A DNA stretch of 64,000 nt from Thereva unica (taxonomy: Eukaryota > Arthropoda > Insecta > Diptera > Therevidae): assembly GCA_949987705.1 (NCBI GenBank), contig OX465282.1:39644039-39708038 (forward strand), in the 5' to 3' direction. Below, in pieces: positions 46,787 through 56,761 of the stretch; positions within the stretch are counted from its first letter, which is position 1; every line of letters begins with the position of its first letter. The position numbers and the translations under genes were made by a program. The notes under the pieces were generated by a model. It had not been told where the DNA came from, searched no databases, and worked only from the letters and a program-made list of their open reading frames with translations.

Positions 46787-48325
46787 ATGAGAGATGATGC
46801 CTTTTGGAAAACGGACATCGTTCAACACAGGATCGATACCAAAAATGCCCAGCCAATTAAACAACCGCCGAGAAGACTACCACTATCCAAGCGGGAAGAG
46901 GCAACCAATATGATTGAAGATATGAGAATACAAGGCCTTATAGAGGAGTCGAAAAGCCCTTGGATGTCTCCCGGGGTTCTAGGCAGTGGCAACAGCCAAA
47001 GATGGTAGTACAAGGTTTTGCGTGGATTATCGGCGGTTAAATGACATCACTAAAAAGGACAGCTACCCATTACCTCGAATCTATGACACTCTGGATACTC
47101 TCTCTGGAGCTCAATGGTTTTCTACCTTGGATCTTAAGAGCGGCTACTGGCAAGTCGAAATTCACCCCGAGGACCGAGAAAAGACAGCCTTCTCCGTAGG
47201 AAACGGCCTGTGGCAGTTTACAGTTATGCCGTTTGGACTGTGTAATGCTCCAGCTACATTCGAACGACTGATGGAATGCGTCTTGCGAGGACTGACATGG
47301 AAGACTTGTCTGGTTTATTTGGACGATATCATCGTCGTTGGAAAAAGTTTCGAGGAACATCTGGGCAATCTACGAGAGGTTTTCCAAAAGTTGAGAACTG
47401 CCCAACTGAAACTCAGTCCTAAAAAGTGCGTACTGTTCAGAGACCAAGTCAACTATCTCGGACATGTGGTTTCATCCAATGGAGTTCAAACAGATCCTGA
47501 GAAAATAACAGCGGTTAAGAATTTTCCCACACCGAAGGATAAACATGAACTTCGAAGCTTTTTGGGACTTGCCACCTATTATAGACGTTTTGTCAGGAAT
47601 TTTGCCGACATAGCTAAGGAATTACATAAACTGACAGAAAAAGGAAAACCATTTATCTGGACAGAAAAGTGCGAGGAAAGTTTCAACACACTAAAACGAG
47701 GACTGTGCCGAGCACCAATACTCACATACCCAAAGCCAGGCGAAAGATTCATATTGGACACAGACGCGAGTAATGTCGGGATTGGTGCAGTGCTATCACA
47801 AAACTTTGAAGGACAGGAAAAGGTCATAGTTTACTACAGTAGAGCGCTGTCAAAATCGGAGCGGAATTACTGTGTCACAAGAAGGGAACTATTGGCAATC
47901 GTGGACTCAAGTAAACACTTCCACAAGTATCTCTATGGGAAAACTTCACCCTTCGAACGGATCATGCAGCATTAAAATGGCTGATGCAATTCAAAAATCG
48001 TGAAGGACAAGTGGCAAGATGGATCCAGAGACTTCAGTCCTACGACTTCAATATAGGCCACAGAAATGGAAGGAACCATGGAAATGCAGATGCACTCTCC
48101 CGGCGACCATGCGTCCCAGACAGCAAACATTGTGGACGTATCGAGGAAAAGTGTCAAAGGACGACAGTCGAGCCAACGACAGGATGGGATGACCAGGGAC
48201 TCCGAGACGCCCAACGTGACGACCCGGATATTTCTTCAATTCTGACATGGAAGGAATACGAGGAAAAGCCTGAATGGAAGGACATTGCAGAGAGGAGCGA
48301 GACTCTGAAGAGCTATTCGGCCTAA
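46787..48325 (+). pseudogene. pol: RT and RNase H of element D, with frameshifts
   Basis: Three pieces in two phases. 46787-46985 holds the RT N-terminus (IDTKNAQPIKQPPRRLP). 46986-47975 holds the RT core ([35 protein letters not shown], catalytic [16 protein letters not shown]) and RNase H ([15 protein letters not shown]). 47940-48325 continues in another phase with TDHAALKWL and NADALSRRPC. The junctions near 46985 and 47940 are single indels. The RT core residues are present, but no continuous protein can be made. Confidence 0.8.
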
Positions 48326-49300
48326 TGGGATTCCTTGCACATTGAGGAGTATTAAAGCGCAAATGGGAAACCGCTGACGGTGCCTCTCATCGAATGCAGG
48401 TATTAGTCCCTCGGGTTAGAATAAGAGATATTCTCGAGGAGTGTCATAATGGCGCATCAGGAGGACATCTGGAAGTCAATAAAAATTTGGCAAAAATAAG
48501 AGATAGATTCTATTGGCTTCACATGCGAGACGATGTTCCAGACTGGTGCCGTAAATGTACAACTTGTGACAGCAGCAAGGGCCCTCGAGTAAGAACAAAA
48601 GGAGAAATGCAGCAATACAACGTGGAAGCCCCATTTGAAAGAATCGCAGTCGATGTGGCGGGACCTTTTCCGGTGTCAGACCGAGGAAATCGTTACATTT
48701 TGGTGGTTATGGAATACTTCAGTAAGTGGCCCGAAGCATATGACATTCCAAATCAGGAAGCAATCACGGTTGCAGAGGAATTAGTGAACAATTGGATCTG
48801 CAGATTTGGTGTTCCTCATGAGCTTCATTCTGACCAAGGGAGAAACTTTGAATCTCAAGTTTTTAAAGAAGTATGTAAGATTCTCGGGGTGAAGAAAACC
48901 AGGACTACGCCCCTTCATCCCCAGTCCGATGGAATGGTCGAACGATTCACCAGGACAATGCTAGAACACCTAAGGAAAGTTGTTAGTGAGCACCAGCGTG
49001 ACTGGGACAGTTACATTCCTATATTTCTAAAATATCCGGCTGCGACTTGAAATTTGGGATACCTGTTGAAAGCAACGAGTCTACTGGCGGTTATACATGT
49101 GAACTTCGTGATCGACTCGCAGATATCCATCAGCTTGCAAGGAAGAATCTCAAGATATCCATTGACAGGATGAAAACTAGGTACGACCTCCGAGCAAACT
49201 GAAGCGGATTCCAGGAAGCTGACCTCGTTTGGCTGTTCAACCCTCGACGACGAAAAGGCAAGTCTCCGAAACTTCAGCGCCAGTGGGAGGGGCCCTATTA
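48326..49300 (+). pseudogene. pol: Integrase of element D, C-terminus deleted
   Basis: A frame at 48394-49050 gives the H2C2 finger (HNGASGGHLEVNKN ... CRKCTTCDSS) and the catalytic core with DVAGPFPV, HSDQGRNFES and VERFTRTMLEHL, completing D-D-E. After YIPIF the frame jumps (about 49035) into the C-terminal segment (ESTGGYTCELRDRLADIHQ ... WEGPY) with stop codons, showing an internal deletion of the region between. Not functional. Confidence 0.75.
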
Positions 49301-49408
49301 AATCCTAACACGGATCAACGATGTTGTCTACAGGATTCAACAAGGCCAAGAAGAAGATTGTGCACATAGACAGGCTGTGCCCATATGAACAGTCCTAAGA
49401 AGGGGCAA

Positions 49409-49919
49409 TGTGATGATTTATGCGCCATCTGTTGGTTTAAAAGCTGAACCAGCGATTGTCGGTAACAACTCTGGTTGATGTCTGAACTAATGATTTATGT
49501 ACTAAACTAAAATCGGAACGAGCGATAAGTGAAGACAACTTCAAGCTTCTGGACGAAAAGAAACGAACATACCACTAGGCACTAGAAAAGGGACGAAGGT
49601 TCCAGAAGTTAGATAAAGGTGGAGATAGGATATGAAAGCGGCTTGCAGGCGCTGAGAAAGTCAGTTTTGATTTGAAAGGCGATAAAAGTGTTTTAAAGTG
49701 AGAACAGTGAAAAGTGGTGATTTAAAAGTGAACTATAAAGCGATAGATAGAATTTTATAGTGCGAGTAATTAAATTGAAAGTGATTATAGTGAACTGTAA
49801 GAATTGTGTTTTTAATTAAATTGTGTTTTGGTTTGTCATAAATAAATTATTGTGTGGATAATTAAAAAGTGTATTCCTTAATTAATCCTACGAATCCGCT
49901 AAGCCGTAAAAACGTAACA
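49409..49919 (+). repeat. 3' LTR of element D
   Basis: About 511 bp starting TGTGATGATTTATGCGCC after the purine tract and ending AACGTAACA. No second copy is found in the window, so the ends are inferred. Confidence 0.65.
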
Positions 49920-51205
49920 ATAAGTAAGAAAGACAAAACTTGTAATTCGGTTCTTCTCCTTTTCCATTTCTGTATACTAAGCAGAAAACTGGTGTTGTCC
50001 ACTCATATACCGTGTACCTACACGATCAAGTTACGCTACGATAAAAGATATATAATTGATGATTCTATCATCGAAGAAGATGTAGTTGATTGGGAATTGG
50101 GTGAAGACTTATCTTTCCTACCTAACATCACAAAAAAAAGAAGGTATATGTAAAAACAAAAATTATTGTATATTACTTTTCAATGAAATTATAAATTTTG
50201 CAGAACATATACAACATCGGGTGAACAGGAATCCGAAAGAAAGAGTGAATCAAACTATTCCTATGTAAGCGAGATTTTCTGCTTAAATTTAAAATAGACA
50301 TTAAAGAGTATGCTTCTAGGGGGAGCCATCAAAAAAACAAAAGAAGACTGATCCCACCGGGAGCCTAGCGGAATCGATATCGCAACTTGTGAATGCACAA
50401 AAAATACTTTTGCTGCCGCAAACTGATGCGCCAACTATGAAATATTCAGAGTTGTTCTCCAATATAGACAAGCTTCTTCAAAGGCTACCATCGCACAGTG
50501 GGGCCAAATCGAAAAAACCCGGACGAAATTCCGAAAAGGTAAATAATCGTCTTCAATCGTCTTCAAATTGATGACTCGGGGGTTTTCGGGGTCGCTGATT
50601 ACGAATCTGAACTCAGAATTGCAAAATTCAAGATGGCGGATCCAATATGGCGGACAAGGTTTTTCAAATGTATGTATATTCTGCCCAAGATTGGTATATG
50701 GCCGTTTTTAGCTTTATTGGTAAGGCTGCGAAATTCATTTTTTATTGAAAGCAAAAAACAGTTAAAGTAGTTTATTGAAATAGTTAACAGGTTTTTAGTT
50801 AACACATTATATCTTCAATTTATAAAATTTCTGCTATTATGTAAAATATTATCTATATATTTTTTGTTTTGGGGTAAGGATGGTATATTATATAAGATGC
50901 ATATAATTATTTTTTTTTATAAATACCTTCAACCATTCATCATTGGTCTCATAAAATTTTCTTTCTATACGATGACATTCATTGTACCTAATTCTCATTT
51001 TAGTGAGCAATGTCCTTAAAGGCAGGAACACACCGAGCGCGGTGGCGGTGCGATAGCGGTGCGATGGCGGTCAGTTGTAACATATTAAAAACAATTGCGC
51101 CGTTCACACCAACTGCGGTCAGGTACGAACACTTTTGACAAATGCAGCGTTCAGTTGGCGCGGTGGCGGTCAGATTCTGCATGTTGTATTTGACCGCCAC
51201 CGCGT

Positions 51206-51360
51206 GAGAATTTTCGCAGAAATGGAATGTGAAAAAATTGAATTTTTAATTGAAAATATTAAACTGCATCGTATTTTATATGATTTAAGTCATCCACAAT
51301 ATAAAAATATAAGAAAAAAAAAGAGAAGTGGAAGGAAATTGCCATAATTGTGCAGGAAAA
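51206..51360 (+). pseudogene. MADF-domain fragment of Harbinger H1
   Basis: Reads IEFLIENIKLHRILYDLSHPQY and then, after a one-base shift in an A-rich run, EKWKEIAIIVQENG. Together this is the front of a MADF DNA-binding domain as found in Harbinger companion proteins. The rest is deleted. Confidence 0.55.
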
Positions 51361-51466
51361 TGGTGAGCACTAATATATGACAGTTTAATTTAGTAGTATG
51401 GGGAATTAGGAAATAATTATATATAAATTAGAAAAATACGTATAGTACATAAAAGCGTTCGTTTAT

Positions 51467-51960
51467 TTATTCTTGATTAAAGTATTGAACAAGTCTTTCA
51501 CGCAAGTTAAATGCAAAATTTACTGCTCTACGACTATTTGGATGCAAATTATCAAAAACGTTTGCACCAGACTCCGCATTTTCTAATAAATGTACGTACT
51601 GCTGTTGTGATTTTTTTTTTTCAAGTAAATCAAAAATCAAAAATGCCTCCATCACTATTTTTCCCATACGCACCCACATCAACACAGATAAATTTGTAAT
51701 CAGGACCAGCTATAGCCATCAGTACAATCGAAAACTTTTTTAAGTAGCAGAAGTAGTTAGAACCACTATTATTTGGGCATTTAATAGTTACGTGTTTCCC
51801 ATCAATACTACCAAGGCAGTTTGGAAAGCGCCATTTTTCATTGAAAACCTAAAATTGCTTGTTCCCAGATTTCCGTTGTAGGTTCTGGCATGTAGATTGG
51901 TTGCAACCGCTTCCATATCGCTTCACAAACTTCTTTAACAATTTTACTAACGGTAGAAAA
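51467..51960 (-). pseudogene. DDE_4-type transposase fragment of Harbinger H1
   Basis: The minus strand gives VGFSTVSKIVKEVCEAIWKR, then after a break [16 protein letters not shown] (first catalytic Asp), [20 protein letters not shown], and, after an internal deletion, the C-terminal ANVFDNLHPNSRRAVNFAFN plus LRERLVQYFNQE ending at 51467. The second Asp and the Glu block are missing. This is a PIF/Harbinger transposase relic of a family distinct from H2 and H3 in this window. Confidence 0.75.
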
Positions 51961-52264
51961 CCCCACTCGAAAACTTGTGTGAATTACTATCATACATTTT
52001 TACTTCACTACTATCCAACTACTACTGAACGCCAGTACCACCGCAAACCTAGTGTGCGTTGGTCAGATCGCCACCGCATTACCACCGCACCGCCACCGCC
52101 ACCGTCACCGCCACCGCGCTCGGTGTGTTCCTGCCTTAAAACTCCTTTATATTTATCTGTGACAATGAATCGTACGGGATGCATTTGCTCTAACATGACT
52201 TTCTCGATATTGTAATATATATCTGCAGCGGGTGCATTCAAATTATTTTTTAATTTTTCAAATA

Positions 52265-52321
52265 TTTCGATGAGCCAAATAGAAACGGGTTAACTAGCCG
52301 TTTCTATTTGGCTCATCGAAA
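52265..52321. repeat. Perfect 24-bp hairpin
   Basis: TTTCGATGAGCCAAATAGAA (plus ACGG) at 52265-52288 is repeated exactly inverted at 52298-52321 around a 9-bp loop with GTTAAC. It may be two abutting TIRs of an excised or tiny MITE, or a structured RNA element. No coding context. Confidence 0.8.
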
Positions 52322-53138
52322 TCTAAAAGACAATGTTAAGAGAGAGTGAAATGTGATAGAAAAAGAGAAAGAAGGGCAGAAAGAAATAAACAGGAAGAGG
52401 AAAGTGTGAAGAGGGGAAAAGAAAGAGAGAGATTTTTGTTTTTAAGGGCTTTTATGCAGTCTAGTATACCACAGCGACGCATACATTTCCATGAAAAATT
52501 CAATTAAAACTATTCGTGCAAAAATGTGCAGCTGAATTTTGGATATTTCATTGGTAATACATTAATCTACAACCTGTAATAGATTTGAAGGCGGAACAAT
52601 GTGGAACATTTTACTTTTTTACTTCGAAAGCCCTTTTTTTTTAATTTTTTAGTTTGAAAATCACATGAACTAATGATTTCACAAAAATTTTCCCTTAAGA
52701 CAACATAATTCAATAAATGGTTATAATATTTTACTTACTTGTAGCAGTTGATTCCATTTTATTTCAGTGAAATATATTGTATACTAAAAGATTGCGGTGT
52801 ATTTAATCACACGCCCGCCTTTCTCAGTTTTAAATGTACAACTGACTGTTCCCACGAACGGTATCTTTCAACAGTCATCTACGCGGCTGTAGTAGAGTTG
52901 CGGTCCTATTATGAGTGAATTTAAATCCACTAGGGACTGCTTTAGTCAATTCTAAGAACAGAAATCCCCATCAGATACTTTCATTTTTTGGACTTTTTTC
53001 CGGGTTTTTTCGATTTCGCCCCACTGTGCATCGCCCGTGGTAGACGATATGTTTTTTTCAAATGTATTCTGTAGTATATAATAAAGTTAAAGAATATGAG
53101 ATTAAAAATTAAAACAAAAAATTAACTTTTATTTAATT

Positions 53139-54030
53139 TTTATTTCCTTTTTTTTAGCACGATTTTGCCATTCAAAAGCGCCGATGTCGGAATTTACATA
53201 ATCTTTAATAGCTTCTCTCACAAATTTACCATAATCGGTGCTTCTGGGCACTTTCGAGAATTCACCAGTGGTACCATATTGGTAAGCTGATCAGGGTTAG
53301 TGTGGTTAGTTTTTACCGAATGATAGATGTGGTTAAGTGGTTAATTTTCGAACGGAAATTTGACATTTGCGTTTTTTTCATGTACAGAAGTTTGTATTCT
53401 AATTTAAACTAATTTTTTTATAAATATGTACAAATTTACTGAATGCATTTTTATATTTTTACATTTAAAATGCAGTTTACTACAAAGTCTGTGTATTTGC
53501 AGAAAGGTAGTTAATTGCTCAATTGTTATCAAACATCTTATAAAATCCCCACTTTAAAAAAATCCGAAATCTTAAAACTATCGTAACGTTAAAAACGTAA
53601 ATATTTTTCAAACTACCACTTCAACCATCACACGAATATGGTTCCTGTGGTGAGACTGTGGTTACTTTACCGGTGAATATTCGAACATGGTGAGTGGTAA
53701 CTTATGGTAAGTGATCAATTTTCGAACATGGTAAATTAGCTACTGGTTCGACCGGTAGCTACCATGGTGAATTCTCGAAAGTGCCCTCTTCCTTTGTATG
53801 AAGGGACTGACGAATGGAAAAGACTATTTGCATCTTTTGAGATTCTTTTCCTCCACTCTCCTTCACGTACATTTCCATCTTGGTCCAAAACATCAACGTA
53901 GTTTTCCGGGTAATAACTATTTTTATAATTAGACCCAAGATAATTATGTAAAAGGCAACATGCGCCGACATCTAAATAGGTGAATCTATAGCTTGCGTCG
54001 CACACTGCCATTATTACTATAGAATGGAAT
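53139..54030 (-). pseudogene. Harbinger H2 transposase, C-terminal part, split by a MITE
   Basis: The minus strand encodes GFHSIVIMAVCDASYRFTYLDVGA, then (with the middle of the catalytic domain deleted) CCLLHNYLGSNYKNSYYPENYVD and SLFHSSVPSYKGR down to 53790. After the 541-bp MITE, it continues with STDYGKFVREAIKDYVNSDI and GAFEWQNRAKKK to about 53150. These are the end motifs of PIF/Harbinger transposases. The N-terminal half lies at 60600-61300 on the other side of the fold-back and LINE insertion. Confidence 0.72.
53246..53786. mobile_element. 541-bp MITE in the H2 transposase
   Basis: The 22-bp terminal inverted repeats begin GGGCACTTTCGAGAATTCAC; the 3-bp target duplication is TCT (53243-53245 and 53787-53789). 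The interior is AT-rich with several TTCGAACATGGT and GGTAAG-like words in both orientations and no coding capacity. The host coding frame reads through once the MITE and one TCT are disregarded. The family is uncertain. Confidence 0.8.
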
Positions 54031-55563
54031 CCCTTTAAGTAAAAAATTATTATTTCTCTAAGTTGTAAATAAAATCACATAAGTCACCTTTAGTGGAGTC
54101 AGATGAGCATCAAATTTTAGTGAAAAGGGAATTGTCTCCAGAGTAAAATTTTTTTTTTGGAACATGTTAGTTACATCGAATACTATACGAAATGGACATT
54201 TTCTACCTCTAGCAACCGCCGCTACGTAAGTTACCGGCCATTATGTCAAAAATTTACCATTTTGGTCGTTCTTTCTAAATACAAATGCGTATATCTCGGC
54301 ATGTGTAGGTCCGAAAAAATTGAAAAAAATAGAGGTTGTTCGTTATGATATTGGCTACCAGCGGTTACAATATGAAATCCTTATCTGCACATATAACCTC
54401 AAAAAAAATCAAAAACTAAAGAAACTACAGAATTTTGGTTTTTTGGAGATAACTTCGAATATTTTTAGTGAAATTTGAAGAAATTTTCAAAAGTTATACT
54501 TTATAATAGGAACAATAACTGGTTAAAATTTGAAGTCAAAATATCTAATACAAGGCTCAAAAATTGACTTCAAATTTGAAAATTGATTGGCCTATCAGTT
54601 TTGTGCATCGCTTCGTATGAGGTTCTTACTTTTTTTTAAATGTAGCTTCTTTTATGCACTTTTGATGGTGAAAAAGAAAAAATTTTAAACTTGAAGAAAA
54701 GTGAAAAAAATCGAATCGAAAATCGACAATTTTTGCATTTTTTCGTCAATTTTTTTTAGAAAAAAAATCACATTTTTTGATAAAAGTCAATTTTTCGATC
54801 ATCATATGTCAAAAATGAACTAATAATTCAATAGAAATTGAACTTTGCCAAAAAAAGTCAACTTTTGCTAAAAAATTGACGAAAAAATGCAAAAATTGTC
54901 GATTTTTCGATTCGATTTTTCTCACTTTTCTTCAAGTTTAAAATTTTTTTTCTTTTTCACCATCAAAAGTGCATAAAAGAAGCTACATTTAAAAAAAAGT
55001 AAGAACCTCATACGAAGCGATGCACAAAACTGATAGGCCAATCAATTTTCAAATTTGAAGTCAATTTTTGAGCCTTGTATTAGATATTTTGACTTCAAAT
55101 TTTAACCAGTTATTGTTCCTATTATAAAGTATAACTTTTGAAAATTTCTTCAAATTTCACTAAAAATATTCGAAGTTATCTCCAAAAAACCAAAATTCTG
55201 TAGTTTCTTTAGTTTTTTGATTTTTTTTTGAGGTTATATGTGCAGATAAGGATTTCATATTGTAACCGCTGGTAGTCAATGTCATAACGAACAACCTCTA
55301 TTTTTTTCAATTTTTTTCAGACCTACACATGCCGAGATATACGCATTTGTATTTAGAAAGAACGACCAAAATGGTAAATTTTTGACATAATGGCCGGTAA
55401 CTTACGTAGCGGCGGTTGCTAGAGGTAGAAAATGTCCATTTCGTATAGTATTCGATGTAACTAACATGTTCCAAACCTCACCGATGTATCTACACCTTGA
55501 CGTGGTGGTGAGGCTTGTGTGGTCCCGTTAGGACGCCCTGACTAAGATAGATACTTAAAAGCA

Positions 55564-56760
55564 ATGGACACAACAATGGGAATTTGTACCCCAGGTGGTA
55601 AACCTGCAAGCCAGGGAAATCCACCCTCTACGGAGGTCGGCCTCATGGATTCTGGGGGAGGCCATCTATTGCTTAAGAGGAACAGGGAAGTGGACGACTC
55701 GCATGTCAACGCAGTCACGCAGGAAAGCGTAGAAGCGGCGGCGAGCGAGCTAGTGAAGCTGAACCTGGAGGTATGCTCAGAGAAGGTGGACAATGCGATG
55801 CAGCAATGTGTCAAGAGGTCAGCCGGCTCTGGGCCTACGTTAGCGCAGGAATCCGACTCGGATGTGAGGCTGCGAAAGCAGCTGAAGCAGAAGAGGAAGA
55901 GGGAGCGCAGAAAACAGAAGAAGGCAACTTCCTCTGTTGGGGGATCCGCCGAGTCCACTCCGGAGGAGGTGGGACCCACGAAGAGGTTTAGAGGTGAAAG
56001 TCTCTGCACCTCAGCCGTGGGTACTACTGTCGAAGGGGAGGATAAGGCCAGGGAAAGGAAGGGTGGACAACCTCAACCTGTAAAACAGGGAGGAGTCAAC
56101 CCTTCTGTCTCGGGGGTCGTGCGTGCGGAGCCTGTGGCGGAGAATACCTACGCAGGCATAGCAGGCTGTGACCTCCGTTTGGGTGTGACCGACGATGGAA
56201 GGGAGGAGGGTCTGGGCACGAAGCAGGTAACCGTTTTTAAAGCGGCCCTGCTCAAGGCACTAGACTCTCTGCCTGACAACGCTGGCGACATCGGTATTAC
56301 CGAGGTAGACTTGGAGGACGGGGTCATTGCACTCAGGTGCGTGAACCAAAAATCCAAGGCCTGGCTGTACGAAGCTGTCGGAAAGATGACTGACCTATGG
56401 GAAGGAGTCAATCTGAGAGTGGAGCGCCTTCACATCCTTAAGGATGTGAGGAGGATGATCATCCGAGTTCCCGGTTCGCCGGAGAGCAAGGAAACCATCC
56501 TAGCCAGATTACGCCGTCAAAATGCCTGTGTGACGGACACTTCTAAGTGGAGGGTCAGTCGCATAGGCAGATATGGTGACGCGAAAAACGGCGGTACCAT
56601 TCTCACCGTATGGTGTCCGAAGGAGGAGGCGGAGGCGGTCAGGCGTGCAGGGGGGAAACTCAACTGCGGGCTGGACCTTGCCTACGTGCGATTCCAGAAG
56701 GACAAGCCGGAGGAAATGGTAGAGCCGGCCGGAAAGGCAGCTGAACAAGGGGACCAGTGA
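55564..56760 (+). CDS. LINE ORF1 protein with DUF4780-like domain
   Basis: 398 residues. The N-terminal half is charged, with a basic run (RKQLKQKRKRERRKQKK, about residues 103-119). The C-terminal half (about 215-385) contains GITEVDLEDGVIALRCVNQKSK and RVERLHILKDVRRMIIRVPG, which I recall as the DUF4780-type domain of LOA-group ORF1 proteins. CCHC knuckles, common in R1/Jockey-group ORF1, are not seen. Its role is likely RNA binding and particle formation. The TGA stop is followed by one A and then the ATG of ORF2, an arrangement suited to termination-reinitiation. Confidence 0.82.
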   Translation: MDTTMGICTPGGKPASQGNPPSTEVGLMDSGGGHLLLKRNREVDDSHVNAVTQESVEAAASELVKLNLEVCSEKVDNAMQQCVKRSAGSGPTLAQESDSDVRLRKQLKQKRKRERRKQKKATSSVGGSAESTPEEVGPTKRFRGESLCTSAVGTTVEGEDKARERKGGQPQPVKQGGVNPSVSGVVRAEPVAENTYAGIAGCDLRLGVTDDGREEGLGTKQVTVFKAALLKALDSLPDNAGDIGITEVDLEDGVIALRCVNQKSKAWLYEAVGKMTDLWEGVNLRVERLHILKDVRRMIIRVPGSPESKETILARLRRQNACVTDTSKWRVSRIGRYGDAKNGGTILTVWCPKEEAEAVRRAGGKLNCGLDLAYVRFQKDKPEEMVEPAGKAAEQGDQ

Positions 56761-56761
56761 A

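Larger units (their letters stand above)
45869..49919 (+). mobile_element. Ty3/gypsy element D, 5'-truncated and frameshifted
   Basis: Order: gag zinc-knuckle remnant, protease, RT, RNase H, integrase, purine tract AGAAGGGGCAA, 3' LTR. It lacks a 5' LTR and most of gag, and the coding region is broken into several frames with an internal deletion in the integrase tail. Protease and integrase sequences differ strongly from elements A, B and C, so this is another gypsy lineage, without env. The 3' LTR abuts Harbinger H2 sequence, but the left junction is lost. Confidence 0.8.
51020..52136. mobile_element. PIF/Harbinger H1, internally deleted
   Basis: Terminal inverted repeats start AGGCAGGAACACACCGAGCG and run into GGTGGCGGTG repeats. 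The 3-bp target duplication is TAA (51017-51019, 52137-52139), typical of Harbinger. Inside, a plus-strand MADF fragment and a minus-strand transposase fragment face each other, the usual two-gene layout. The transposase has lost its middle, so the copy is non-autonomous. It sits inside the Transib-like element. Confidence 0.82.
50494..53028. mobile_element. Transib-like non-autonomous element with CACAGTG ends
   Basis: The ends are inverted repeats starting CACAGTGGGGC, about 30 bp with one mismatch at G/C, flanked by a 5-bp duplication CATCG (50489-50493 and 53029-53033). Transib transposons, relatives of RAG1, have 5-bp GC-rich duplications and TIRs beginning with a CACWRTG heptamer like the V(D)J signal; this end matches CACAGTG exactly. 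No transposase is seen inside. The interior contains Harbinger H1 (51020-52136), a perfect hairpin, and AT-rich filler. Confidence 0.55.
49980..53090 (+). pseudogene. BESS-like companion gene of Harbinger H2, last exon split by Transib-like element
   Basis: Plus-strand exon-like blocks: about 49990-50144 (YIIDDSIIEEDVVDWELGEDLSFLP, then GTATAT donor), about 50204-50265 (TYTTSGEQESERKSESNYSY, GTAAGC donor), and from about 50313 a last block with LLLPQTDAPTMKYSELFSNIDKLLQRLP. This is cut at 50493 and continues after the insertion at 53034 as VVDDMFFSNVFCSI, ending in TAG. The acidic linker and a C-terminal helix pair resemble MADF/BESS proteins, which PIF/Harbinger transposons carry beside their transposase. 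Convergent placement to the H2 transposase supports this. The 5' part with the MADF domain is not seen. Confidence 0.4.

Noticed and set aside
51859..52241. Plus-strand 118-codon and minus-strand 76-codon ORFs with Pro/Arg or Gly runs
   Set aside because: The runs are translations of the GGTGGCGGTG terminal repeat of Harbinger H1; the real coding remnant is the minus-strand transposase in another frame.
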